From Halichondria panicea (Eukaryota; Porifera; Demospongiae; Suberitida; Halichondriidae), in assembly GCF_963675165.1 (NCBI RefSeq), contig NC_087391.1, forward strand, positions 5,674,126 to 5,738,125: 64,000 nt of DNA. Direction: 5' to 3'. Shown here piece after piece: positions 1-14,278 of this stretch. The notes below the pieces were generated by a model. That model made no database searches. It saw only the letters and a list, made by a program, of their open reading frames with translations, and was not told where the DNA came from. Numbering within the stretch: position 1 is the stretch's first letter; every line of letters starts with the position of its first letter. The position numbers and the translations under genes were made by a program.

Positions 1-1133
1 GCTAAGTTTATGTCATAATTAATTAAAGCTTTGGCGCCTCCACCGAGGCATCATGTGCTTTCTTTAAACAAGTTAACATAACAATCTACACGCACACATA
101 CAGCGTCCCTTGGTGTCATCTGTCCATCCGATGTTTCCACCCTCATCAGCCGTCTGGCCACGCCTCTTGGAAGCCCCTCCTCCCTCTACTGGGACTGTCC
201 CCAACCACATCTCCTGAGAATGCTCTATCAGAGTTAGTAGCCTGCCTGAGAAGAGGTAAGCTTGCCTCAGCACAGCATAGCTAGGGGGTGTTTGATCACT
301 GGCCATGCTGTCTCCTCATTGTTCCATGGCACTTCCTGTTGTACTTAACGGAGTCTCCCTACTCTAAAAATTCATATTTTATCTGCAAATTTTTCCAAGT
401 ATTTTAACACTTCCTGCCTTTATTGCCTTTATTTCTGAGCCACATTGCCTCTGAGCCTAATTGAGGGATCATACTTGCTTCCAATGTTGTCTGAGGAATC
501 GTTGCCAGACTCCCGTGCACCTGCGTGGGGAGTTTCCTGAAGCTTCTGTTTACTTCCACTTATATTATTGTTTCTCCCCTCCACCCAAACATAATCTCGG
601 CGGCTGGGTCTGTACAGTGGCGCTACTAGCCAGTGAGACAGACCAACTGAGAGGGGTCGTGTTTGGAATGAAGGCTGTCAAGGAAAGCACCACCCAAGGT
701 GTATATAATATACTCTGCACTTCATTAAGCATGCACTTCATAAGCATGCTGCTGTGGACTTTTTATTATCCTGTTGACCTATTCAATTCAATGTGGATGT
801 CCTGGGTTCAGGGGTCGTACAGTTTCTTATCCCCAACACTTGTCTGTTATGAATACATCACCTGTAATGATTAACCAGGTGCTATATTTCTATAATGATT
901 AACCAGGTGCTATATTTCTATAATGATTAACCAGGTGCTATATTTCTATAATGATTAACCAGGTGCTATATTTATTCCATACTATAATGATTAACCAGGT
1001 GCTATATTTATTCCATACTATAATGGTTAACCAGGTGTTGTATATTCCATGAGAGGGTCTTAGGCTCTCAAAGTAGCCACCAAAATATGAGCCTTATTAA
1101 TTTGCATTTTGTTAAAATTGCTGGATTTCCTAG
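1..1133 (+). other. Upstream part of an unidentified plus-strand gene, mostly intron-like
   Basis: This stretch lies 5' of two well-supported terminal exons (1134-1290, 1515-1647). A possible coding segment ends at a good donor (AG|GTAAG) near position 255, reading ...ALSELVACLRR. Another open segment around 598-690 reads ...WVCTVALLASETDQL. Splice phases between these pieces could not be fixed, so they are not called as exons. The region 862-1048 is a short tandem repeat. Apparent ORFs on either strand that run through the repeat are not convincing. Confidence 0.3.
862..1048. repeat. Minisatellite, about 28-bp unit growing to about 37 bp
   Basis: At least four copies of a 28-bp unit containing ATGATTAACCAGGTGCTATA are followed by copies of a longer variant with an added TTCCATACTATA segment. 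The last copy is degenerate (ATGGTTAACCAGGTG). It lies in the presumed intron before the exon at 1134. No coding role is visible. Confidence 0.85.
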
Positions 1134-1647
1134 GATGCTATTATTCAGTGTGTGTAGGTGTGCTGGAGTCATGTGAGCGTTATGACGAGCAGTTACGTGG
1201 CGAGGGGTTGTGTGCAGTGAGGCAGTGCTTGTCTCATGCCTCCCACGGCCTCTCCCGATGCTCTCATGTGGAACAGACCATGAAGGAATGGTGAGTGGTT
1301 GTATACTTATATATAGTTATATAGTTACCTTCAAATACCAATTCTTGACTGCATATATAATTATGTCTATTATGTAGCTCTTGGGGAGCTTTATTAAATG
1401 GTGTCATAGCTTACAGACTTTTGATGTACCCAAAATTAATATTTTAGCGAGTCCTTTGTTGGCTCTACTGGTAATGAGGTTCACGCTTATGTGTTTGTTT
1501 ATCCATGACTCCAGGTGGGAGCAGCCTGCCCAGTATTGTGTTCCCTGGGTTACCTGTGACGGAATGTCATGTGATAAGTGGATTGACCAATGGAGGGTCC
1601 TCACAACCAAACTAAGACAACTGACATCATCGCAAACTATGTCCTAA
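1134..1647 (+). CDS. Last two exons of an unidentified gene (possibly HEAT-repeat, TTI2-like)
   Basis: Two exons join in frame: 1134-1290 (acceptor TTCCTAG, donor ATG|GTGAGT) and 1515-1647 (acceptor CTCCAG), ending in TAA at 1645-1647. The junction splits a Trp codon, giving ...TMKEWWEQPAQ. The peptide includes SCERYDEQLRGEGLCAVRQC, a helical, HEAT-like look, and ends with WIDQWRVLTTKLRQLTSS. The pattern recalls the C-terminal half of TELO2-interacting protein 2, but that is a guess from shape and no signature was recognised. Matching splice phase and an open frame across the intron are the main evidence that the gene is real. Upstream exons probably lie in 1-1133 and beyond the window. Confidence 0.5.
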
Positions 1648-2153
1648 TAATAATAATATTACTAATCTTGTGATCTTAGAAACTTCCTCATCCTGTGTGT
1701 AAATATTTTATTATTGTCAGAGTACAGTTTATTGGCAATTATTACCACAGCTTGCATCATTTAATTTTAATCTTTAAAATTTCACTATAATCAACATGTT
1801 ATTGTCAGCCTATGATTATGCTGTACGTACGTACCAATAGCTGCACCGGTATTTGTCATGGTGATATACATGTATGCCTCTGGAATTTTCCAGCTGATAT
1901 GTTTATCACTGATCTCTGACAAAGTTGTCCTAGTAACTGGCAATGAATGGTTGCATACGTGTTATGACGTTTAGGTCCGATTGCGTAGGCATTACAACCA
2001 TTCTAGTTGTATCCAGATAGAGATTGTGTGGGCGGTGCGCTAGATTACAGGATGGGTTTTTAGATAAAAAGCCACGAATGATCTCAGTTGGTAGCTCAAT
2101 TGAATGAGATCAGTGACATATAAAAAGGATAATTCCACTCTCAAACTTCACAA
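1648..2153 (+). promoter_or_regulatory. Intergenic region and promoter of the bZIP gene, with TATA box
   Basis: No coding potential was found. A TATAAAA motif lies at 2119-2125, 29 bp before the bZIP start codon at 2154, so the 5' leader must be very short if this TATA is used. The remainder is AT-rich and includes a short palindromic GTACGTACGTAC run near 1825-1836. Confidence 0.5.
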
Positions 2154-3053
2154 ATGGATCACTTGGATCGTAGCCTAGATAGTATATATTTGGATTTGTT
2201 GCAAACACAAATGAGCGAATCTCAAGACATGTCTTCAGTATGGGGATCACAAACTCAACTCTACAAGCCCAACTCTCAGCCGGTAAGTATCTGGCTAGCT
2301 ATAGCTAGCTAGCTATAAACTGCAGCCTTGCTGTATGCGATATGCAAGATGAAAGATAGCTGCATGTATGAAGCCTTGTTTAGCTACAAGCTATCTTGTA
2401 GTACTACAACTAAACTTGTAATTTGTCCCCCCAGGCTAGTACCTGCTCCACTCCCTCCACTCCTCCATACTCCATGAGCCTGGACCTAGAGAGGAAGATG
2501 CTTGAACCAATAGGGCCTGCAAGCTGCAAAATGATGGCTCCTGGCATGCTCATCACAGACATTGGCAACCGGCACCAACCGATGGCCATGCCCCCCCCTC
2601 TCATCACCGCTAATACAGGCTCACCCGTTTCCATGGGCTCTAAGAGGCGAACTGAATACATTGACCCCTGTCAGCTTGCACCCCTCAAGAAAAGAAAGAT
2701 ACAGGTGAGAATCCACAAGAACTAATAGTTATCATTGTGTCAGGCAATTACTACAATAGACATTGAAAGTTGGCTCAGTTGGTTATATTGATTGTTTTGC
2801 TATTCTGTAGGTTGAACTGCTTGCACCTGATGAGAAAGAGAAGGTATTACAAAAGAGAGAGAAGAACAAGGCAGCTGCCGAGAGGTGCAGAGTTAAGAGA
2901 CGTGAGAACATTCAGAAAACGAGAGCTGAATATGACGAGCACTTAGAACTGAACGAAGCGCTACAATCCGATATTCATCAGTTGAGAGATGAATTTACGA
3001 TGCTTCAGGAACTGTTACGCAGCCATCAGTGCATGCTCAAGTCTCATGCCTAA
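2154..3053 (+). CDS. ATF3/JDP2-like bZIP transcription factor
   Basis: Three exons, 2154-2282, 2435-2704 and 2811-3053, all phase 0 and all with GT-AG introns, encode 213 residues. The last exon carries the bZIP domain: basic region REKNKAAAERCRVKRRENIQ, with the Asn and Cys-Arg DNA contacts of the N-x-A-A-x-x-C-R consensus, followed by a heptad zipper. The tail LLRSHQCMLKSHA resembles the ATF3/JDP2/Fos C-terminal end of the zipper (LNLHRPTC-type). The N-terminal half is Ser/Pro/Met-rich and probably regulatory; a basic cluster KKRKIQ precedes the bZIP. Expected role: nuclear dimeric factor binding AP-1/CRE-like sites. The start was chosen as the first ATG after the TATA box, with an open reading frame to the donor. 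The exact bZIP subfamily is inferred. Confidence 0.85.
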
Positions 3054-3819
3054 ACCATTTACTAACTATTCCTCTTTCTTTTTGTTCAGGGCAGGTCCCA
3101 TAATTATAATAACCCAGCAAATTGCAATTTTGTCAATGTAATTATGTCTGACACTTTATAAAATGATTTTGTCTAAGTAAAAATGCTGTGTGTACATGTA
3201 CTTTGCATGCACAGCCTTCAAGTCTAGTATGTGTGCATGCATGCCAACACAGAGTTGTGGTTTACAGTGAGCAGTATGACAAAAGCCACAGCACTTAATT
3301 AGTGTATTAGTCTAACCGCAACACATCCTCACTGAGCTACATCCTGGATTCCCTTCCCACAGGTATGTATGGCCTCTGACCTTTCAGGAAACGTCACAGG
3401 ATATATGAGACACTGCATGAGTGTGTAATTCCCAGTCATCAATGCAACATTTATAAATACACTGATGCACAGCAAGCTTCTATAGCCACCACAAAAGTGT
3501 GTGTATGTGTATGCGTATATAGCTTATATAGACCTTCCTTAGCTTTGAAATAGCACACTACTATAATTATAGCATGCAACTATAATTATGAGAATTAGCA
3601 TTCAATGAGCGTGGTCAGGAAGTGGAACGCTGAATCTTATTAATTAGTGTCCAATTGAGTCACATGCCTTATAGCTGATTCATCAGTGTCATATGTTTTA
3701 AACGAGTCATTTTAAGCAATTAACAAACAACGTGCACAATTAGAACAAAAGTGAGAATGGTAGAATTAATTAATAATTAATGAATGATAGTTAAGTGCCT
3801 AAACACACGCACACAGTTT
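3054..3819. other. Intergenic region between the 3' ends of bZIP and HECTD1
   Basis: The bZIP gene (+) and HECTD1 (-) converge here. It is AT-rich with TTAATTAAT-type stretches. No exon, RNA gene or clear repeat was recognised. It presumably holds both 3' UTRs. Confidence 0.5.
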
Positions 3820-5923
3820 CTAGTTCAAATGGAAGCCTTTCTCTTGAGTAGCATCGAGCAGTCTCTGCTTGAGGACCTCCTCCGAGGGATACTCTGGTAA
3901 CTTGAGGTAGTGCACACACGTGTTGACTGAGGGGTACACATGATCAGTAGAGGCCTCTTTACGAACCACGGTGAGATGAGGATGGAGATTAGCGAGCCCA
4001 CCCGGGGGGAGGGAGCCACACCCAGTCACAAACTGAACAAAAGCCTGCAGGGAGAGAGAGGGGAAGAGTATAATAACAGACTGTACAAAAAGTTCCCCAA
4101 AAACAAAAAAAAAGGTTTTCCACATGGAAAATGTATCAGAAATATACAAGTTTCACAACCCTATGAGTTAAGACAGCTGATAAGACCAGGCATACGGGAC
4201 ACAGCTGATAAGACCAGGCATACAGGACACAGCTGATAAGACCAGGCATACGGGACACAGCTGATAAGACCAGGCATACGGGACTATGCTCGTACTTATT
4301 GGGACGATGTGTGTTTATCATAACAAGCCATAGGCACTTTATGCACTACACAGACGATTAATAAACACAGCACGTTTTCATAACTAAAGCAAATATTTAC
4401 TATTCTCCATATGGTCAAAACAGCATGCTTTAATAGTGTGGGGAGCATAACTTAAGCATTACATCAACTGTCGGTTATAGCGTGTAGTACAGCATACACA
4501 CACACACACATACACACATACACACACTTAGTGTAATTATAGCACACACAAACAACCGATGCCGTATTGTCAACAGAACCTAACAAAGGGATTGGTATAA
4601 TATACTGCACATAGCACAAACAGGGACTAACAGCATGGCACCATAGTGGTAAAAATAGAACTAAATTATCTAAAACAGTAATGGAAGGCTTTACATCATT
4701 GGACCAATCGTTGGCCTAATCAATCCTCTGAGCCGTAATAGGTTGAGTGCCCCAAACCGTGAATACAGAGTTATGAGGGCTCGGCTTACAGTTGGGGCTA
4801 AACATGGCCTCTTGAGCAGCAAAGCATGTAATCGATACCAACCACAATTCAGACGCTCAACATTAATCGCTAATATAGTCAAAACCATATGCTATAGACA
4901 GTGAAAATATGGCATTCATTATTTTATGGGCCTTGGATGAATATTTTCACAATGACAGCTAATCTATGAATTAGATTGAAAACTGTTAGGTCACGTCATT
5001 ATTGTTGCCACAGCTAAAGAGAGCAACAAACAACATGTTCTGAGTCAGGTACAAATTATTATGGTTTTAACACTAACTGTACACCTCATGAAACAATGGC
5101 CATGCTGTTGAAGGGGACACTATTAGGCACACACACTAATTGACGAGTACACACAGAAGCCATACATACACGTTACACACCTTTCTCTCGTCAGCTGTCA
5201 TGTCCATGAGCACGTTGACGAGGCGCAGGTAGCCAGGGCTGCAGTGAGTGAGTGTGATTCAGTGTGATTCAGTAGCCCTACAACCTCACGCCAGAATCTC
5301 TACACCACAGGAACTATCCTTACATAGCATAGACGTATGTATTCTATCAAAAGCACCACCTGACTTAAACATGCAAGTATCTGAATGCACTTCTTTAACC
5401 TTTATTTGGTGAAGAACTTTTGCCTGGAAATTGTGCAATTTCCATCCATAATATTAACATAGTAATAATTATTTGGTCGATTATTAAAGTTGATATCCAA
5501 TTAGCCATGCATATCTTCATCAGCCTAGCTCACCTCTCCTTGGTGAAACCATACTTCGGCTCAGTGTAGTTGATGAGATCGTCCCTTGTCCAGGAGGGGG
5601 CCTGTTCTCCACACAGGAGCAGCTGGAGCTCATATGGAGAGAAGGTTTGGAGCCGCTCCATGGAAAATACTCGATCAAAACCAGCTGCAAAATAAATAAG
5701 GGGTTGCTTGCTATGCTATAGTATACTAGTGGGGCGGGGGCTATAATCATACAGTACAGTACCTTTGAATGCTTCCATTTGTCTGGTGATGCCAGTCTCC
5801 AAGCAAAACTTCTCCACCAGTGAAACGTACTCCTCTACATTGGCCACGGTAAGATCCTGTGTGTGTGTGTGTGTGTGTGTATGCTGTGTGGTGTGTGTGT
5901 GTGTGTGTGTGTGTATGCTGTGT

Positions 5924-5988
<65 letters not shown>

Positions 5989-8900
5989 TGTGTGGTGTGT
6001 GTGTGTGTATGTTGTGTGGTGTGGTCTAGAGGGATAGCTGTCACCCACACAAATGCAACCATAATTCAACTTCCATTTCACATGAAACACGGTTGACTTC
6101 CTACCTGCAATATATTGTAACACTATTGAATAAACATGAAGAAATGGAACACATTCTTCAACTAGGAACCAAGTGATGATTGTGTTTTGATGTTGTGTGT
6201 TTGTGTGTCAAAAAACACTCTCTTGTTCATGATAATATATACAGAGGCTGAATCAATAACAAAAGTAATGACGTGACTAACTCAACTTGTACACAAGTAC
6301 TTATGTGTACACAACCGTATTGACGTCATGCACACACACAGGTACAAGTGGCTGCCATAGTTACTATCCTAAAACTAACAAAGAGGTCAACAAGTTACAA
6401 AAAACCCACAAACATCATAAAAAAAAAACCAGTGGGGATAATTGTTGAATATGAATATAATCAAGAGTGCATGAATATTCTTCACTCCTGATATAAAACG
6501 TCAGCACTATATTGGATGCAGGGACATGTCCTAATATGGTAACCACGCACACAATCAACGGGAAATCTGACAATTGTTTTACCAGTAGCCATTATACAGC
6601 GTACAATGGGTGCAACATAATATAATGACACCATGCGTATATCATCAGACCACCGTGCACTCACTATGGTGACACCTCCTGACTTCAGAGGGTGGGACGA
6701 GAAGGAAAACACTTCCGATGAGGGGTCAAACACAAAGGTCAAACTGTGTGTGCGTGCGGGGGAGAAGAGCTATAAACGAGTATAGGGCAAATTACACTAA
6801 CTACCTAACATACAGAATTGGAATTATAACAACAATAGCTACAGACACACAGGGGCAGCCAGCCAAGTGAGTTACATAATCTCCAGGAATCGCAACTATA
6901 ATCAGACTAGAACTCTAACTCCCTTCCTATAGAACAAGCTAATGGAAGCCTAATACTGGTCTTTGCAACACACCAATTAAAGTGCTGTAGAGTTGTGCTT
7001 CCTTATATGGAAAATTCACCTACACTTATACAATTATAAGTAGTACCATTATTCCATATAAGGAATGCGACGCTCAACGCTCAAACTACACTTACCACAA
7101 GTCTTCAAAAAGAGCTCCCGGGATATTCTCGCCACCTCCCACTCTCACTTGACTCAGTAGCTGCTCCCGTTCCCTTGGAGACAGCTCCTCCCGTCCCTCA
7201 ATCCTCCCTCTCTCAGCCAGCGCCTCGTCAAGCTGACTCAGAAACTTGCCACGGAATGGATTAATCTCACCCAAATCACCACGATCCAATATCCCGGTTA
7301 GCCATGAGGTATCGGAACCAGCAGACTGCCATTGCGTATCAGAACCGGACCCATCAGTTTCTCCATGCAGCTCCAGTGTGAGCACGTCACTCTTGCAGCT
7401 GTCTTTGGGTATCTCGTCACAGAACAGAAATTCCGCCACTTTCCCACCTTCCATGTCTGAATTGAGTGGGTGTGGGGTCAGAGGTCGATTTGATCGTCCT
7501 GTAGGGCCGGCCTGTCCTTCTGAGATATTGCTAGTCTGGTTGTCACTCTCGTTGCAAGGGGAGGTGGTCTCTTCCTCGTGATCTTGAGGGGTGTGGTCAG
7601 TATGGGTGTGATGCGGACCAGGCGTACAGAGAAGCTTGTAGAAGGGCCGGGACAAGGGAAGGTCTATGCGGCGGCCATCTTGAATACATTTGGCAATGAA
7701 CATTCCGAGTAGTTCAAAGTGACGACACACATTGGTCAGCTGTGGACTGTCTTGCGGCCATGGTCCCGGGAACAGCCCGTACGAATGCTGCACATAGTAG
7801 CCTGGGGGCTTATAGCCGTGCCCTATATCCACCTGAGAGGCAAATAAAGCATTGAAAAGGTCAACACATGAAATATTAGACATCCTGATCTCAGAAATCA
7901 GACCGGAGCGATTACTTAATAATATTAAGTTCCCAAACTGAACATGATATGCACAAACAAGGAATTATGTGTTCCCTTGCTTAACGAGGTGCTTAATTAG
8001 CATAATACATAAATATTGAGGGAATATCCATCATAAAAATTGAATTTATGTCTTTGTTTTAGAATGTTACCAAGAAATCCCTGCGCATGTAACAATCACC
8101 ACTTCCTGGATATCTATAATACCCCAGGAAAACAGCAACCACATAATTATATGCAAGTCACTAGCCAGGGCATGACAGAGTTCACCACTGGAATATCCCC
8201 AAGGTACCTACCACATAGTTACTGTTCAGCTACATTGCTTTTCCTTTATGCAACAAAGAGAGGTATAAAATGAATGGCTTTAGAGATACAGGCTTGACTT
8301 CCATACAGGACGCACACATACACACAGCTGGCAGTGAAACAGTGCAGGGCATACATCTATGCTAGGAGGAGACATTATGGCTCCTTTCTCTTATTTATAT
8401 TACTACACAGCTAATGACTGCATATACCATTGTTTCAATTCGTTTAGACTTGCAACCCAACTGCTGGGCCTGAATGACCACACCATGCTACACAACCCAA
8501 CTGCTGGGCCTGAATGACCACACCATGCTACACAACCCAACTGCTGGGCCTGAATGACCACACCATGCTACACAACCCAACTGCTGGGCCTGAATGATCA
8601 CACCATGCTACACAACCCAACTGCTGGGCCTGAATGACCACACCATGCTACACAACCCACCTCTCGGGCCTGATTGTCGGGAGTCTGATCGTCACAGAGC
8701 CACATACCCAGAGAGCGTTGCTGCAACTCAGCCGCCACTAGAGCATAGAACTCGAGAGACGGCCCCAAACCTGTGCCTTCCTCATCCACAAACTCAATCT
8801 ACATGTACATAAGAGGAGACATATTAAATATTGCCGACAATCCTCAAAGATTCTACAATAAGTTAGTAGCCAACTACATGTAGTGAGAATAGTCTTTACC

Positions 8901-11900
8901 TCGAGGATAGACTTTCTCTCACAGTGAGCCATGAACACGACGTGTGCCCAGGGCAGCATCTGCACAATGATAGCAATCAATCAACACTACCTAATAGACA
9001 CAACGCAGTCACAAAGTTGGCTAGAGTTCTGATGGTCCAAACTCAACCATTTTATGAAAGCTTAGAAGGAGCCCAAAAAAAAACTTTTGATCATCTGAAA
9101 GGCCTCTCTCTAGGTTTTCAGAAAATCATAAAATTAACGTTATTGGACCAACAGAACTAAAGTTATGGGCGTTCAAAGTAACGCTATCATGTAATATTAT
9201 ACATGTACAGTAGTGTAGGGTTACAATAGATGTAACTAATGAGGCGTGACAAGACAAACAAACCACGCACGCATTGTACACACGCACGTAGGAGGCACGA
9301 CAGGTGCAGTTAGCCTCTAATTGAACTCAGCAATAACGTTGTATGTGGGCGGATCATTAGATCAAAACCTTCTCTGCACAGCTAGTCTATATACAGGGCA
9401 CAGCACATGGACTATTGTATGCAGCCAAACTCACCTCTCCACCTCGTGGAATACGAACTCTGTCCTGTCTCAGTCGACCAATCATGAGCTCGTGGTGATC
9501 CTCGTTACGAGAGTGGGAGGAGCCTCGCAGACGCTCCATAATCTCATCACGCCTCTTCTGAAGCCATATGATTGACCTGTGCGTGTGTGTGTGTGTGTGT
9601 GGCTATTTTTAGTGTGACCTCTTATTGTCTTATGGGTCAGTGTACATTCCAGACTCCATGTGATCTCATGGAAAGGCTTCCTGTGGCAACAGCTCATGAA
9701 TATCATTATAACCATACCATGAATATAGTTAACGTGTTCAGTTCGTGGGTGGCCTCACAGTGATGGTGCTAGTTCTAAAAATATATTCTGGCTATTATTT
9801 TAAACACTAGACTTTTCTCTGAGGGAGCATCGGTATTATTAATAGCACCTGTTAATGTTGTGAGCAGGTATAGTGTAGTGTCTGTTGTGCAATCTACGAT
9901 TACTAACTAAAATGTTACTTTATTTGGGGTCAAAAATCCTGTGATAATCATATCATTTAAGAGCTACATTACAAAACAATAGTATAGAATATCCTAGGTT
10001 ATGACTTCAGACTGCTTACCTTGAAGACCCAAAGGCAGTGCAGTTGAAAAAGACCTCCCTGACCTCAAAGGGGAAGAGAAGCGGGTAGTTGACAGTGAGG
10101 GTATTGCACCACTCCGGGAGAGAGCAGCTGGCCAGCACCAGGGGCTCGTGGATCTGCTGGACCAACTTGTTCAATAGCTTCTTACTGTGAAACTCGTCCG
10201 GCGGGCACTCAAAGGCTGCCTCTTCTACAATGAGCGAGACACAGTCAAGTGTGTGGAGCGGCTTGGTAATCAATAAACTTGTATCTAAGCACACCATTGG
10301 AAAGGTAATTCTGAGAGCTATTGATTAGTTTTGAAATTGGACAATCTGAACGCAAGTTACGGGCTTACAAAGAGTAGTGTGTACATGCAGTAAAGGCCCA
10401 GGCGCCCTGAGGGGGGAGGTTGGAAGTGAAGGACTAACAGGTAAACTAACTCTTCCCTGCAATTTCCTCTTGACAGTCACTCAATAGTGGCTAAACAAAG
10501 TGGCAGAATATAGAGACAGTGAATAAAACAAACGGTCACTTCCCATAGTTCAAAACATGTAATGGGATTAGACTAACTCCCATGCTCCCTCCCACGCACG
10601 TCAGCCATTAGGATGTATGTAGTGAAAGGTTAGAGAAGATAAGCCGATAGAACAGACCCGTTGTTGGTCTAACACATCACTTGATTATAGAAACACAAGT
10701 AACAGTAGTTATGGTTCATTATGTCAACAAAGCTCTATAAAGGCTAAAGGTTGCTGAAAGTGCTCATTAGCTCTGATATGATAATTATAGTACACTCATA
10801 TGATGTCATATGATGTCATAAGGTCAATAGCTGAACCAATAACGATCTCAGTTCCCACAAGACAAAGGTTGAGGTCACATTAGAGTAAGGTCATGAGCTT
10901 TTGACCTCTCCACTGCACCCTACTACACCCTCAACACCCACACACTGGCCTCAGGACATAACATACAAGTACATGTAGGAAACAAGCAAACTACTCTACA
11001 TTACTGTATAGGAGGAAACAATTCCAACTGCCCATTCAACCAAACTATTAGTATATGAAGGGAATGTAGGAAGGAGTATTAACGTCTCAGTACACACACA
11101 CCCGCCCACACAATACCTGTGAGAGTTGTGAAGGTGTGTAGTGTGTGTAGCAGAGACAGGACGTCCCGGACAGCTGTCAGCTCGTCCACCTCCCCCACAA
11201 CCGTCACATCCCCACTCACACAGTTACCATCACTGCTGCAAAAATCCTGTACAGAGTTGGGGGAAAATGTGGGCAAAATCTAAACAAAAAAGACAATAAA
11301 ATGACATCGGAACGATCTAAATCAGCTGACTTTGCGTTCTGGCCAAGGATTGTGATGTCATACAAGTGCTGATATAAGGTATTGCGATTTTATTTTTGTG
11401 AAACACTCAAAAATTGCAAAATAGAAAAATGTTTGATGCTTGCAAAACACGTTCTAGTAATACGGTGTGTTGTGGTTTGTGCATACAGCCATGGGCAGAT
11501 AGCGGACACAGAAACATGGCTCCACTCATCAATGGTTGGTGGGGTTGGTGGGGTTGTTAGCGGAAGACTGAGGCTGATGTATACATGAGATAGTTTAAAG
11601 AGGTCACTGCGGTTACCGTGACTACTCGTAGGTAAAGCCATGCCTGGAAATGTTGTTACTGTCATATTACAGAACCACCACATGAGTTGTATACTATACC
11701 TAGTCATGATGACACTGAATGACACAGTGTGATGCAGCCTGGTGTTGTATTACCAGACATGAAGCCATTTTATATCCGCTCAGATATTTGACACTAATGT
11801 GGCTTCTAACCAGAGAATAAAGCCACTGTTAGTGTACACAACACACCGTAGGCACTGGTACACCATACACACCCACACCCACGCACACGCCCACACCCCC

Positions 11901-14247
11901 CACATACACCCACACTGGTCACCTTGTAAGCAACGATGAGTTGCTGGCAGTTCTTGTTCTTTTTGATATTTCGTGCGTTGCCAACCAGCTTCCACTTCTT
12001 CAACCAACCAGCCTGAGGGCAGGAGCAACAAACACACTGTCATGGATAATACCTAGCCATGCATGCCTCAACACCAAGAGATATAGAGTTACTAAAAAAG
12101 TTTAGCAAGCTTCTCAGCAGTACATTAGGATCATATCCCCTCCCCCTCACCTTAGCCTTCTTCTGGAGGTATTGAATGAGCTGGCTCTTGGGGAGACGAT
12201 CACTACCGATGTGTCTAGCCACATAGGACTGAGACCACCCTTGCCCTGTGAAGGAGCAGCTGTCCTGGTAGACGAGGGTGAAGGTCGGGTCCCAGAGCCG
12301 CTTGATTCGCTCTGGTTTAGGCAGCTGTGAGTTGAGCAACTGCACGTAATAGAACATGCTCTTTGTTCCGTCCTCCAACAGCACTTCAGTGTTCCCGTGC
12401 TGTGTGTGTGTGTGTGGGTGTATGTGTGTGTGTGTGTGTGAGGGGGGCACAAGAGCGACTAACCAAAGAGTGCAGTTAACAAGACCTACATGACCAACAG
12501 ACCACTGAACACACACAAAAATTGCTACAGTTATTCCAGTTATGCATGAGCAACCAACGGACAAATATCTGAAATCACTCATGCAACTCAATATCCTACA
12601 AAGCCATGGATACCCCTGCGATATCTAGGAACTAAGGATGCAGGAAGAGCCCAATAATACCATCCTGCATCCGTAGGTAACAAGTAACAGGAATTACAAA
12701 ACAACTTTCGCAAAATGTTATTAATGTTATTAGGAAATAGGTACAAGACAGGGTCATAACACACACACCCACACTACTAGCTAGGGTCAAAGTACACCCC
12801 CACAATGTCAGTGTGTACAGTAGCTACGTGTATAACCGAGGGGGCGAGTGGTTACCATGGAGAATCATACAATACTAAATTAAAAGCTTTCATTAAAAAC
12901 AGAAACTTTATAAATACAATTTGAAACCACAATATTTAATTATTATTTGCTTAAACACAATTATATCCAACACTGCAATCAACTCAGTAATCCACCGACT
13001 ATTGATATAGCTTAGCAACATTAGAGCTGTACACACACACACACACACACTACCTTGAGTGTGAGTGAGAGCCTGACTCCTCGTGGGCTGATTGGAGGGG
13101 CGTGGTCAGGAGGCAAGGGGGTGTGGCCTTCAGTGCCAGGGGGAGGTACCTCAAAGTCCTGTATCTGAGGTACGTTGGTACGCCCAGGTCTGGGGTCAAA
13201 GGCCGGTACGAGTGCATTGAAGGCTTGCTTGAGAACATAGTCCTCCTCCAGGCCGTGGCGCACCACCTCCTCTTCCTGAGAGGGGGGCAAAGGTCAGTCA
13301 TGTACAGTACATTACTATAATATTGATCAAAGCAACAGCAGTGGGACTTCTTTACTCTTAAAGAAAGGCGAGCTGCGATATACAATCCAGGTTGTACGTA
13401 TGTGTACAAAACAACCCTCAACAAGCCTCTGTATAAGAGCCAGCTTTATAGGGGTCACCACACACACACACATCACACACACCCCACCCCCTCACCAGTG
13501 TGTCCCAGCGCTCCATCATCATCTCATCATCTTCTTCCTCCGTATACTCGAGCACTTCCGCCTCCTCCAACTTCTCCAGCTCTGCCCTCAACCGCTCAGC
13601 CTCTCCGCCTACCCCCAGGTCTCTTAGCAACGAGGCGGCCAGACTGACCCCCCTACTGGACGAGGGACGGCTACTAGTATTGGGGGTCTCACTCTCACTG
13701 CCCTCCCCCGATGTGTTGGGGGGCGGGGTTGGCTGAGGTTCATCATTAGATAGCTGCAGATCAAACTTTCCCTCTGCTCCCATTCGGTACGAGTTAGCTC
13801 CACCGTGATCCCATTGGACCTCTATCCAGCCGTTACGTAGCTCCCCAGTGATCGTACCCACGCCTGAGGGGGACCCGTCCTGGTCCCTCCACTTCCAGTC
13901 CACCCCACGGACCACGCGAGCGCCCAGCATCAGGTTCTTCATGACAGTGCGACGAATGTGCTTGCGTTGTTTCTTGACAGCTGCCTCCACTTCCTGAGCC
14001 GCCTTGCCTGAGGGAATATATGGAAAACTAAATTTCAGAGCTGCTCAAGAATTTGCTAATTTCGGCCCACCAAAGACAAAAAAATGACAAATTATGGTCC
14101 CAACTAAATTAGGGATTTCAGTACTAAGCTTTTAGAAATCATAAAATTGTTGAAATTGGATCAATGATACTAAAGTTATGGCTGTTGAACGTCTATTTTT
14201 GTTGCTAAATATCCACACCTACGCACACACACACACACACACACCCG

Positions 14248-14278
<31 letters not shown>

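Noticed and set aside
461-874. Plus-strand 137-codon ORF as a stand-alone gene
   Set aside because: It runs into the minisatellite, contains intron-like stretches and has no domain; at most a part of it may be an exon of the gene ending at 1647.
5765-6123. ORFs rich in Cys/Val or His/Thr on both strands (also at 14176-14408, 30920-31311, 46067-46603, 47622-48036)
   Set aside because: They are translations of (CA)n/(TG)n microsatellites in introns; no start context, family or splice support.
7096-7832. Low-complexity insertion in the HECT N-lobe as a sign of a pseudogene
   Set aside because: Human HECTD1 also has a disordered insert at this place, and the flanking HECT motifs and frame are intact.
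8451-8660. CRISPR-like direct repeats
   Set aside because: Period is a pure 40-bp tandem repeat without unique spacers, in an animal intron; the same holds for the other minisatellites.
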